NCBI GenBank assembly: GCA_014860355.1
Contig: JACZJV010000116.1
Span: 1-50,008, forward strand
Source of the DNA: Burkholderiales bacterium
Lineage (GTDB): Bacteria > Pseudomonadota > Gammaproteobacteria > Burkholderiales > SG8-39
Reading direction: 5' to 3'
Length of the DNA stretch: 50,008 nucleotides
The translations under genes were made by a program, and so were the position numbers. The first letter of the stretch is position 1, and the number at the start of each line of letters is the position of its first letter. Below, in pieces: positions 41,238 to 50,008 of this stretch. Under the pieces are notes generated by a model. The model was not told the DNA's origin. It did no database searches and was given only the letters and a program-made list of their open reading frames with translations.

Positions 41238-42491
41238 ATGCAGCTTTACGCTCTGGGCCTGAACCACAACACCGCTCCGCTCGCGATCCGCGAGCAGATG
41301 GTGTTTCACGCCGAAAAATTGCAGGCAGCGCTGCGCGAACTGACCCAGACCAAACCCGTGGGGGAGGCGGCGATCCTCTCCACCTGCAACCGCACCGAAC
41401 TGTACTGCTCGTCGACGGAGCCGCACGAGGCGCTGCACTGGCTGGCCGAGTATCAGAGCGTGAAACCGCAGGAACTGAAGCCCTTCCTCTATACATTGCC
41501 GAAGGAACAGGCGGTGCGCCACGCATTCCGTGTCGCCTCGGGCCTGGAATCCATGGTATTGGGCGAACCGCAGATCCTGGGACAGATGAAGGAGGCGGTG
41601 CGCCAGGCCGAATCCGCCGGCACCATGGGTACGCTGCTGCACAAGTTGTTCCAGCGCTCCTTCGCCGTGGCCAAGGAGGTGCGCACCAACACCCAGATCG
41701 GCGCCAATGTGGTGTCGATGGCGGCGGCATCGGTGAAGCTGGCCGCGCGCATTTTCCCCAGCCTGAAGGAGCAGAAGATCCTGTTTATCGGCGCGGGCGA
41801 AATGATAGACCTGTGCGCCACGCATTTCGCCGCGCAGCAGCCGCGCGCCATCACCGTCGCGAGCCGCACGCTGGAGCGTGCGCGGGCGCTGGCGCACCGC
41901 TTCAATGGGCAGGCGATAGAATTGCGCGAACTGTCGGAACAACTGCACGAGTACGACATCGTCGTATCCTGCACCGCAAGTTCGCTACCCATACTCGGCA
42001 AGGGTACGGTTGAACGCGCGATCAAGGCGCGCCGTCACCGGCCCATGTTCATGGTCGACCTGGCCGTGCCTCGCGACATCGAGCCCGAAGTCGCGGAAAT
42101 GGACGACGTGTTCCTCTATACGGTCGACGACCTGGGCCAGATGGTGAAAACCGGCGCCGACGCGCGCCAGTCGGCCGTGGCGCAGGCCGAGGCCATCATC
42201 GAGACCAGCGTGGGCAGTTTTCTGCACTGGCTGTCCTCGCGCGACCTGGTGCCCACCATACGCGCGCTGCGCAGCCATGCGGAGGAGGCGCGCGGCGAGG
42301 AAGTGCAGCGTGCGCTGAAACTGCTCGCGCGCGGCAACGATCCAAAGCAGGTGCTGGAAGCGCTGTCGCACGGGCTCACCAACAAGCTGATGCATGCGCC
42401 CACCCAGGCGCTCAACGAAGCTTCCGCCGAGGAGCGTTCCCGGCTCACCGAGCTGGTGTCCCGCCTGTACCAAATCCGCAACCCGCGCTAG
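41238..42491 (+). CDS. hemA: Glutamyl-tRNA reductase
   Basis: A 417-aa enzyme that reduces glutamyl-tRNA(Glu) to glutamate-1-semialdehyde, the first committed step of C5-pathway tetrapyrrole synthesis. It opens [20 protein letters not shown], with catalytic Cys50 in [11 protein letters not shown], the [12 protein letters not shown] helix, and the NADPH-binding [10 protein letters not shown]. The C-terminal dimerisation domain is complete. The order hemA-prfA-prmC is classic in beta/gammaproteobacteria. prfA begins 26 nt downstream. Probable FNR-type control. Confidence 0.97.
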   Translation: MQLYALGLNHNTAPLAIREQMVFHAEKLQAALRELTQTKPVGEAAILSTCNRTELYCSSTEPHEALHWLAEYQSVKPQELKPFLYTLPKEQAVRHAFRVASGLESMVLGEPQILGQMKEAVRQAESAGTMGTLLHKLFQRSFAVAKEVRTNTQIGANVVSMAAASVKLAARIFPSLKEQKILFIGAGEMIDLCATHFAAQQPRAITVASRTLERARALAHRFNGQAIELRELSEQLHEYDIVVSCTASSLPILGKGTVERAIKARRHRPMFMVDLAVPRDIEPEVAEMDDVFLYTVDDLGQMVKTGADARQSAVAQAEAIIETSVGSFLHWLSSRDLVPTIRALRSHAEEARGEEVQRALKLLARGNDPKQVLEALSHGLTNKLMHAPTQALNEASAEERSRLTELVSRLYQIRNPR

Positions 42492-42517
42492 CCGGCAGCG
42501 GAGCTGCAGTCCCGGCC

Positions 42518-43618
42518 ATGAAGCCTTCCATTGCCTCGAAGCTGGAGCAGCTTGCGCTGCGCCTGGGCGAACTGACCCGCCTGTTGTCCAGCGAAGACGT
42601 GGTGCGCGACATGGACAACTACCGCAAATTCACGCGCGAGCACGCCGAACTCACGCCGCTGGTGGCGCTGTACCAGTCGTTCAAGCAGGCCGAAGAGGAC
42701 GCCCACACCGCGCAGGACATGCTCGCCGATCCGCAGATGAAGGCGTTCGCCGAAGTCGAAGCCCGGGAGGCGAAGGAGCGCATGGCCGCGCTCGAGGCCG
42801 AATTGCAGAAACTGCTCCTGCCCAGGGATCCCGATGACGAGCGCAACACCTTCCTCGAGATCCGCGCCGGCACCGGCGGGGACGAGTCGGCCTTGTTCGC
42901 CGGCGATCTATTGCGCATGTACACGCGCTTCGCCGAACGCAATCGCTGGCAGGTGGAGATCATCTCGGAAAGCCCGTCCGAGCTCGGCGGCTTCAAGGAG
43001 GTAATCGCCAAGTTCGTCGGTCAGGGCGTCTATTCCAAACTGAAGTTCGAATCCGGCGGCCACCGGGTGCAGCGCGTGCCCGCCACCGAAACCCAGGGCC
43101 GCATCCATACCTCGGCCTGCACCGTTGCGGTGATGCCCGAAGTCGACGAAATCAACGACGTCGTGATCAACCCGGCGGAGATCCGCGTCGATACCTTTCG
43201 CGCCTCGGGTGCCGGTGGACAGCATATCAACAAGACCGACTCTGCCGTGCGCGTGACCCATTTGCCCACCGGCATCGTAGTCGAGTGCCAGGACGGGCGT
43301 TCGCAGCACAAGAACAAGGCGCAGGCGCTCTCGGTGCTGGCGGCGCGCATCAAGGACAAGCAATTGCGCGAGCAGGCGGCAGCGCAGGCAGCGACACGCA
43401 AGAGCCTGATCGGCAGCGGCGACCGCTCCGAACGCATACGCACCTACAACTTTCCGCAGGGGCGCGTCACCGATCACCGCATCAATCTGACCCTGTACAA
43501 GATCCAGGACATCATGGAGGGCGACCTCGCCGAGTTGACCGGGGCGCTCGCCGCCGAGCACCAGGCCGAGCAGCTCGCCGCGCTGGGCGAGGAAGCCGGC
43601 GCTTCCGGCCAGCTGTGA
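42518..43618 (+). CDS. prfA: Peptide chain release factor 1
   Basis: A 366-aa RF1 that reads UAA and UAG. The codon-recognition PAT tripeptide is at residues 188-190 and the GGQ peptidyl-hydrolysis motif at about 233-235 ([17 protein letters not shown]). It overlaps the following prmC by the four bases GTGA, which suits coupling because PrmC methylates the GGQ glutamine. Confidence 0.97.
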   Translation: MKPSIASKLEQLALRLGELTRLLSSEDVVRDMDNYRKFTREHAELTPLVALYQSFKQAEEDAHTAQDMLADPQMKAFAEVEAREAKERMAALEAELQKLLLPRDPDDERNTFLEIRAGTGGDESALFAGDLLRMYTRFAERNRWQVEIISESPSELGGFKEVIAKFVGQGVYSKLKFESGGHRVQRVPATETQGRIHTSACTVAVMPEVDEINDVVINPAEIRVDTFRASGAGGQHINKTDSAVRVTHLPTGIVVECQDGRSQHKNKAQALSVLAARIKDKQLREQAAAQAATRKSLIGSGDRSERIRTYNFPQGRVTDHRINLTLYKIQDIMEGDLAELTGALAAEHQAEQLAALGEEAGASGQL

Positions 43619-44451
43619 GCGCAGGGGTCACGCTGGCGGAACTCCTGGCGCAGAGCGGCTTGCCGCTGCTGGAAGCGCGCATGCTGCTCGAGCGGGTGCT
43701 CGGCAAGAACCGCGCCTGGCTGGCGGCGCATGCGGACGAGGCCGCCGACGCGGAGGCGCAAAATGCATTTGCCGCCCTGGCGCAACGCCGCGGCGATGGC
43801 GAGCCCATCGCCTACATTCTCGGTGTGCGCGAATTCTACGGCCTCGAATTCGGGATCACGCCGGCCGTGCTGATCCCGCGCCCCGAAACGGAGCTGCTGG
43901 TCGAACTCGCGCTCGAGCGTATCCCGGCGAATGCGCCGCTACGCGTACTCGACCTCGGAACGGGCAGCGGCGTGATCGCCGTCGCACTGGCGAAAGAGCG
44001 CCCGCAGGCGCGCGTGACCGCGGTGGACGTGGATTACGCGGCGCTTTCGGTCGCGCGTGCGAACGCGAAACGCCACAAAGTCGGCGTGCGCTTTTTCTGC
44101 GGCGACTGGTTCGGCGCGCTGGCGGGGGAGCGCTTTGAGCTGATCGTCTCCAACCCGCCCTATGTCGCTGCTGGCGATGCGCACCTGGGCCAGTGTGACC
44201 TGGCCTTCGAACCGCAGCGCGCTTTGGTTGGCGGTGCTGACGGGCTGGACTGCATCCGCGCCATCGTCGCCAAAGCGGGGGCGCACCTCGATCCGGGCGC
44301 ATGGCTGCTGTTCGAGCATGGCTACGATCAGTCCGGGGCCTGCGCCGCACTGCTGGCGGCGCATGGATATCGACAGATGCAATCCTGGCCGGACCTGGCC
44401 GGAATTGTACGCGTGAGCGGCGCGCGCGCCGCGCAGAATGTGTTGAAATAG
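43615..44451 (+). CDS. prmC: Release factor glutamine methyltransferase
   Basis: A 278-aa SAM-dependent methyltransferase that N5-methylates the GGQ glutamine of RF1 and RF2. The N-terminal helical domain recognises the factor; the catalytic domain has [16 protein letters not shown] (SAM site) and NPPY at residue 180. The start is GTG 43615, overlapping the prfA stop; this is the only start giving the normal length. Confidence 0.95.
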   Translation: MSAGVTLAELLAQSGLPLLEARMLLERVLGKNRAWLAAHADEAADAEAQNAFAALAQRRGDGEPIAYILGVREFYGLEFGITPAVLIPRPETELLVELALERIPANAPLRVLDLGTGSGVIAVALAKERPQARVTAVDVDYAALSVARANAKRHKVGVRFFCGDWFGALAGERFELIVSNPPYVAAGDAHLGQCDLAFEPQRALVGGADGLDCIRAIVAKAGAHLDPGAWLLFEHGYDQSGACAALLAAHGYRQMQSWPDLAGIVRVSGARAAQNVLK

Positions 44452-44493
44452 GCATGCAGCAACGGCTAATCTGAAGACAGAGGATCCCACGAA

Positions 44494-44994
44494 ATGACCG
44501 CCAGCAGCCCGGTGCCGAAAAAGCGCAAAAAAGTAGCCCACGGCGTGACGCCGCTGGAGCAGGTGCAACACCTGTCCGGCCTGGAATTCATGCAAGGCAT
44601 ACTCGAATGCCGCTACCCCGCAGCGCCGATCAGCGCGGCGCTCAAGTTCGAGCTGGTCGAGGTGGAGCACGGTCGCACCGTGTTCGAGGGCGTGCCCGAA
44701 TTCGCCTTTTTCAATCCCATCAGCAGCGTGCATGGCGGCTACGCCGCCACGCTGCTGGATTCCTGCATGGGCTGCGCGGTGCACACCACACTGCCCGCAG
44801 GGCAGGCCTATACCACGCTGGAATTCAAGATCAACTTCGTGCGCGCCATGACCGAAAAAACCGGACGCGTGCGCGCCGAGGGGCGGGTGATCCATCCGGG
44901 CAATCGCGCGGCCACCGCCGAAGGCAATCTCTATGATTCCCGCGGCAAATTGCTGGCTCACGCCACGACGACCTGCATGATTTTTCCGATTTGA
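44494..44994 (+). CDS. PaaI-family hot-dog thioesterase
   Basis: A 166-aa hot-dog fold thioesterase with the PaaI/YbgC-like FFNPISSVHGGYAATLLDSC core, whose His-Gly-Gly motif is typical, and a closing ARTTTCMIF-type strand (HATTTCMIFPI). The N-terminal ~35 residues are a basic extension (PVPKKRKKVA). It would hydrolyse acyl-CoA thioesters; substrate unknown. Located in the hemA cluster 42 bp after prmC, probably cotranscribed. Confidence 0.88.
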   Translation: MTASSPVPKKRKKVAHGVTPLEQVQHLSGLEFMQGILECRYPAAPISAALKFELVEVEHGRTVFEGVPEFAFFNPISSVHGGYAATLLDSCMGCAVHTTLPAGQAYTTLEFKINFVRAMTEKTGRVRAEGRVIHPGNRAATAEGNLYDSRGKLLAHATTTCMIFPI

Positions 44995-45041
44995 AGCCGG
45001 CGCGGGCGGGGCTGCATCCCGTGGCGCTGGCGCCAAGTACA

Positions 45042-45071
45042 TTGACCGGAAGGTCTACAAGCCGGTAAAAT
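45042..45071 (+). promoter_or_regulatory. Putative grxD promoter
   Basis: TTGACC (45042-45047) and TAAAAT (45066-45071) are 18 bp apart, just after the thioesterase stop and about 45 bp before the grxD ATG. Confidence 0.55.
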
Positions 45072-45115
45072 CCAAAGCTGAGCATTTTACTCAAGTATTC
45101 GCAAAGGAGTTGACG

Positions 45116-45424
45116 ATGGACACGCAAGAGTTGATTAAAGAACAGGTTTCCGGCCATCCGGTGGTGCTGTATATGAAGGGCACGCCGCAGGCCCCGCAGT
45201 GCGGTTTTTCCGCCAACGCAATCGCCATGCTGAATGCCTGCGGCGCGAAGGAAGTATTCACCGTGAACGTGTTGGAGAACGCCGAAATCCGCCAGGGCAT
45301 CAAGACCTATGCCAACTGGCCGACCATCCCCCAGCTCTACGTCAAGGGCGAGTTTGTCGGCGGTTCCGACATCATGGGCGAGATGTACCAGTCGGGCGAG
45401 CTGCAAAAGCTCCTGGGTGCCTGA
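45116..45424 (+). CDS. grxD: Monothiol glutaredoxin, Grx4 type
   Basis: A 102-aa CGFS glutaredoxin, with active-site Cys29 in QAPQCGFSANA, the TWPTIPQLYVKGEFVGG-like glutathione site (NWPTIPQLYVKGEFVGGSD) and a normal C-terminus. Grx4 proteins carry and deliver [2Fe-2S] clusters, often with BolA. AGGAG lies 6 nt before ATG 45116. After the stop, a branched inverted repeat ending in TTTTT (45479-45544) may be its terminator. Confidence 0.95.
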   Translation: MDTQELIKEQVSGHPVVLYMKGTPQAPQCGFSANAIAMLNACGAKEVFTVNVLENAEIRQGIKTYANWPTIPQLYVKGEFVGGSDIMGEMYQSGELQKLLGA

Positions 45425-45580
45425 GGCGCAAGCCGCAAGGCATCCGGGCGCGCAGGCCGCTCGGGCCATCGCGGTTTTGCCGCGGTGAAGCGCTGCTCGC
45501 CGGGGGCCCACTCCCTGGGAGCTAGCGGAGCTGCGCGGCTTTTTCCGGCCGGCAGCTGCGAATCGCGCTAGGCGGGATCC

Positions 45581-46648
45581 ATGCCCACGAAAATCTCCAA
45601 CCTGCACATCGCGCGCGAGGATTTGCTGCCCGCGCCGCGGGAGTTGCACGTCGATCTGCCGGTCGGCGAGGCCGAAGCCGCGCACATTGCCGGCGCGCGC
45701 GCGGCGGTGCAGGCCATACTGAGGGGCGAAGACCACCGCCTGCTCGTCATCGTCGGTCCGTGCTCGATCCACGAGTCCGCGTCCGCGATCGAATATGCGC
45801 GGCGGCTGCGCGATATTGCGCCTGGCCTGGCCGATGCGCTCATGCTGGTCATGCGGGTCTATTTCGAGAAACCCAGGACGCGCCTGGGATGGAAGGGCCT
45901 GATCTACGATCCGGACCTGGACGGGCGCGGCGACATGGGCGAGGGACTGCGCCGCGCGCGCCGCATTCTGCTCGAATGCGCGCGCCTCGGAATCCCCGCG
46001 GCGTCCGAAATCCTCGATCTGGTGACACCGCAGTATTACGCCGAATTGCTCACCTGGGGCGCTATCGGAGCGCGCACAGTGGAAAGCCCGCTGCACCGCC
46101 AGATGGCTTCAGCGCTGTCGGCGCCCGTGGGTTTCAAGAACGCCACCGACGGCAGCGTACAGGCCGCCGTCGACGCCATACTTGTCGCGGCGCAGCCGCA
46201 TACCTTTCCTTCGGTCTCTTTCGACGGCAGGGCGATGATCGTTACCAGCACCGGCAATCCCCACGGGCACCTGATATTGCGCGGCTCCGAAGCCGGGCCG
46301 AACTACGACGCCGCCAGCGTGCGCAGTGCCGCCGATGCGCTGGCCCGTGCCGGCTTGCAGCCGCGCATGATCGTGGACTGCAGCCACGGCAACAGCGGCA
46401 AGGACTATCGCAAACAGCCGGAAGTCGCGGCCAGTCTGGCCGACCAGATCGGGGGCGGTTCGTACGCCATCTGCGGCGTGATGATCGAAAGCCACCTGGT
46501 CGAAGGCAGGCAAACGATCACCGACAACAAGCAGAACCTGCGCTACGGCCAGAGCGTTACCGATGCTTGCATAGGCTGGGAGCAGACGGTGAGCGCGCTC
46601 GAAGTTCTAGCGGCCGCGGTCCGGTCGCGCAGAAAACACCCTGCCTAG
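45581..46648 (+). CDS. aroG: 3-deoxy-7-phosphoheptulonate synthase (DAHP synthase, class I)
   Basis: A 355-aa class I DAHP synthase that condenses phosphoenolpyruvate and erythrose 4-phosphate, the first shikimate step. Signature stretches are VIVGPCSIHE, VYFEKPRTRLGWKGLIYDP, GARTVESPLHRQMASALS, VGFKNATDGSVQ, DCSHGNSGKDY and MIESHLVEGRQ. Relative to E. coli AroG, the second and third motifs carry substitutions (TTESQVH versus TVESPLH), so which amino acid, if any, feeds back is unclear. No strong ribosome site is seen. Convergent with the kinase gene. Confidence 0.93.
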   Translation: MPTKISNLHIAREDLLPAPRELHVDLPVGEAEAAHIAGARAAVQAILRGEDHRLLVIVGPCSIHESASAIEYARRLRDIAPGLADALMLVMRVYFEKPRTRLGWKGLIYDPDLDGRGDMGEGLRRARRILLECARLGIPAASEILDLVTPQYYAELLTWGAIGARTVESPLHRQMASALSAPVGFKNATDGSVQAAVDAILVAAQPHTFPSVSFDGRAMIVTSTGNPHGHLILRGSEAGPNYDAASVRSAADALARAGLQPRMIVDCSHGNSGKDYRKQPEVAASLADQIGGGSYAICGVMIESHLVEGRQTITDNKQNLRYGQSVTDACIGWEQTVSALEVLAAAVRSRRKHPA

Positions 46649-46690
46649 TACGCGCCGCGATCGAAAGGGTGCGCCGACGCGCCGGCCCGC

Positions 46691-48037
<1,347 letters not shown>

Positions 48038-48084
48038 CACGCCCTGCTCAATCGGATCGTTGTGAAACTCATCTGGCGAGGCAT

Positions 48085-49488
48085 TCAACGCAGGTCTTTT
48101 CGCGCGCGTTTCACGGCCGCGCGCACGCGCCGGGGCGCGGTGCCCCCGGCATGGTCGCGGCTGGCAAGCGAGCCTTCGAGGGTCAGCACTTTGAATACGT
48201 CGGCGCCGACTAGCGGCGAGAACTGCCGCAGTTCGGCCAGGCCGAGTGCGGCGAGATCGCAGCCGCGCGCATCGGCCGCGCGAACCGCGCGCGCCACCGC
48301 TTCGTGCGCGTCGCGAAACGCCAGGCCTTTCTTGACCAGGTAGTCGGCGAGGTCGGTCGCGGTCGCATGGCCTTCGAGTGCGGCTGCGCGCATCGCGGCC
48401 GCGTCGACTTCGATGCCGGCCACCAGGTCGGTAAATATCGCCAGTGTGTCGGAGAGCGTGTCGGCGGTGTCGAACAGCGGTTCCTTGTCCTCCTGGTTGT
48501 CCTTGTTGTAGGCGAGCGGCTGCGCTTTCATCAGCATGAGCAGCGCCATCAGGTGGCCGGCCACGCGTCCGGTCTTGCCGCGCGCGAGTTCGGGCACGTC
48601 CGGGTTCTTCTTCTGCGGCATGATGGACGAGCCGGTGCAGAAGCGGTCGGGCAGGCGGATGAAGCCGTAGCGCGGGCTCATCCACAGCACCAGTTCCTCC
48701 GACAGCCGCGACACGTGGGTCATGATCAGCGCAGCGCAGGCGCAGAACTCGATGGCGAAGTCGCGGTCCGACACCGCGTCGATCGAATTGGCGCAGAGGC
48801 CCTCGAAGCCCAGCGCCTTCGCCACCATTTCGCGGTCGATCGGATACGAGGTGCCCGCGAGCGCGGCTGCGCCCAGGGGCAGGCGGTTGACGCGCTTGCG
48901 GCAGTCCTCGAGCCGTTCACGGTCGCGTGCGAACATCTCGAAATAGGCCATCAGGTGGTGGCCGAAGGTGACTGGCTGCGCCACCTGCAGATGGGTGAAG
49001 CCGGGCATCACGGTGTCCGCGTGGCGCGCGGCCTGCTCGAGCAGGCTCGCCTGCAGCGCGCCCAGCTGGGCCGCGAGCGCATCGATCGCGTCGCGCAGCC
49101 ACAGACGCACGTCCGTCGCCACCTGGTCATTGCGCGAGCGCGCGGTGTGCAAACGCTTGCCTGCGTCGCCCGCGAGCGCGGTCAGGCGGCGTTCGATGTT
49201 GAGGTGCACGTCCTCGCTCGCGAGCGACCACTTGAACTTGCCGCTGCGCAATTCCGCCTGAATGGTGCGCATGCCGGATTCGATGGCGGCGAGATCGCGC
49301 CTGGAGATCACCGCGCAGGCGGCGAGCATGCGCGCGTGCGCGAGCGAGCCGCGGATGTCGTGCTCGGCCAGGCGCTGGTCGAAGTGCACGGATGCGGTAA
49401 AGCGCTGCACCCGCTCGCTCACGGGCTCGGCGAAGCGTCCCGACCAGGCGGCGCGAGGCTGCGGTTTCTTGTTCCTAGTCTTGCTCAT
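48085..49488 (-). CDS. argH: Argininosuccinate lyase
   Basis: A 467-aa member of the fumarase/aspartase superfamily that splits argininosuccinate to arginine and fumarate. It shows [19 protein letters not shown] at the start, the [16 protein letters not shown] motif, [14 protein letters not shown] and the superfamily loop [12 protein letters not shown] with the catalytic Ser. ATG 49488 is the natural start (AGGG upstream); the 18 residues before it are not conserved-looking. Divergent from an AlgR-type regulator, an arrangement common in betaproteobacteria. Confidence 0.96.
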   Translation of the reverse strand: MSKTRNKKPQPRAAWSGRFAEPVSERVQRFTASVHFDQRLAEHDIRGSLAHARMLAACAVISRRDLAAIESGMRTIQAELRSGKFKWSLASEDVHLNIERRLTALAGDAGKRLHTARSRNDQVATDVRLWLRDAIDALAAQLGALQASLLEQAARHADTVMPGFTHLQVAQPVTFGHHLMAYFEMFARDRERLEDCRKRVNRLPLGAAALAGTSYPIDREMVAKALGFEGLCANSIDAVSDRDFAIEFCACAALIMTHVSRLSEELVLWMSPRYGFIRLPDRFCTGSSIMPQKKNPDVPELARGKTGRVAGHLMALLMLMKAQPLAYNKDNQEDKEPLFDTADTLSDTLAIFTDLVAGIEVDAAAMRAAALEGHATATDLADYLVKKGLAFRDAHEAVARAVRAADARGCDLAALGLAELRQFSPLVGADVFKVLTLEGSLASRDHAGGTAPRRVRAAVKRARKDLR

Positions 49489-49660
49489 TGCCCTGAATCC
49501 GGTCAGAATCGGAAAACCCGGCGCCTGCGCGCCATTTGACATACGTTTTCAATACCTTATCCGTGTCAAGTATAGATCAAATCGCGCCTTCCGACTCCCT
49601 CCCGGATTTGCGCAATCGGCGTGTCGCGCTGCGCGCCCTGCCGCCTGGCCGGGTGCCGGG

Positions 49661-50008
49661 GTGAACGATGTGCTCAAAGTGGTGCTGGTCGACGACGAGG
49701 CGCCTGCGCGCACGCGCCTGAAGGAACTGATTGCCGACTGCACGCCGCAGGTGCCGGCGAAGGTTGTGGGCGAAGCCGGCAACGGCAGGGAGGCGCTGGA
49801 ACTGCTCGAGTCCGTAAGCGCGGACGTACTGCTGGTGGACATTCGCATGCCGCAGATGAGCGGCATCGAATTCGCGCGCCATGCGCTGGCGCTGGAATCG
49901 CCGCCGGCGATCATATTCGTCACGGCTTACGACGAGTACGCGATCAAGGCGTTCGAGCTGCGCGCGCTCGATTACCTGTTGAAGCCGGTGCGCCGCGCGC
50001 GCCTGCTG
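49661..50008 (+). CDS. AlgR/LytTR-type response regulator, N-terminal part (runs off the window)
   Basis: The 116 codons present encode a complete receiver domain: VLVDDEAPARTRLKELI, phospho-acceptor Asp60 in LLVDIRMPQMSGIEF, VTAYDEYAIKAFE and Lys108 in YLLKP. The AIKAFELRALDYLLKPV pattern is typical of LytTR-family (AlgR) regulators, whose DNA-binding domain would lie beyond the edge. GTG 49661 is the likely start (GTG 49670 also possible). In many betaproteobacteria an algZ/algR pair sits between argH and hemC. Confidence 0.85.
   Translation, partial: MNDVLKVVLVDDEAPARTRLKELIADCTPQVPAKVVGEAGNGREALELLESVSADVLLVDIRMPQMSGIEFARHALALESPPAIIFVTAYDEYAIKAFELRALDYLLKPVRRARLL

Noticed and set aside
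45479-45544. GCCGCG/CGCGGC outer pairing ending in TTTTT after grxD
   Set aside because: The loop is nearly 50 nt and folds several ways; not strong enough for a separate terminator call.

Overview
The window looks like chromosomal DNA from a GC-rich betaproteobacterium. The evidence is the run hemA-prfA-prmC-thioesterase-grxD, argH divergent from an AlgR/LytTR-type regulator, a homodimeric-type pyruvate dehydrogenase E1, a polyhydroxyalkanoate phasin, and an aldehyde oxidoreductase operon laid out like aorABC of Aromatoleum. I see no insertion sequence, phage gene, integrase, CRISPR array, rRNA or tRNA. The assignment rests on gene content and order only.

Layout. 1-10 kb: a solitary HipA-like kinase with its own N-terminal DNA-binding region, an MliC-like lipoprotein, a Gly/Tyr-rich secreted protein, the periplasmic protease Prc, a large surface lipoprotein, a MaoC-like hydratase and an NAD-dependent epimerase. 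10-15 kb: a minus-strand run with a beta-hydroxyacid dehydrogenase, a GH65 disaccharide phosphorylase and its partner beta-phosphoglucomutase. 15-21 kb: small envelope and stress genes (a degenerate cold-shock-like protein, a BON lipoprotein, a glycine-zipper lipoprotein, an SH3 protein), a two-domain rhodanese and the phasin phaP. 21-27 kb: a CoA-transferase plus CitE-like lyase pair, an orphan receiver, a membrane protein and a TlpA-like thioredoxin. 27-37 kb: a solitary AOR-family protein, PilZ and YceH proteins, an MFS transporter, then the aor operon (ferredoxin subunit, tungsten/molybdenum catalytic subunit, FAD subunit, MoaD/ThiS-like protein and a small unknown). 38-50 kb: aceE, a cupin, the hemA cluster, DAHP synthase, a Ser/Thr kinase fused to a cyclic-nucleotide-binding domain, argH and the start of an AlgR-type regulator.

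The most interesting signals are not protein genes. Two minus-strand loci about 2 kb apart, one in the phaP 3' UTR and one upstream of it, share the same design: a hairpin whose loop is an anti-Shine-Dalgarno CUCC-rich stretch, followed by a Rho-independent terminator. This resembles the CCUCC-loop ('cuckoo') small RNAs known from Rhodobacter. Other points are a perfect FNR/ANR palindrome upstream of hemA, a near-consensus sigma70 promoter for the aor operon whose -10 lies inside an inverted repeat, a strong hairpin between aorB and aorC, and an AOR paralogue with altered cysteine spacing and no electron-transfer partners.

The aor operon, aceE, the solitary AOR and the FNR box together suggest a facultative organism handling aldehydes, organic acids and 2-oxoacids under low oxygen, with PHA storage. 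That physiological picture is inference.
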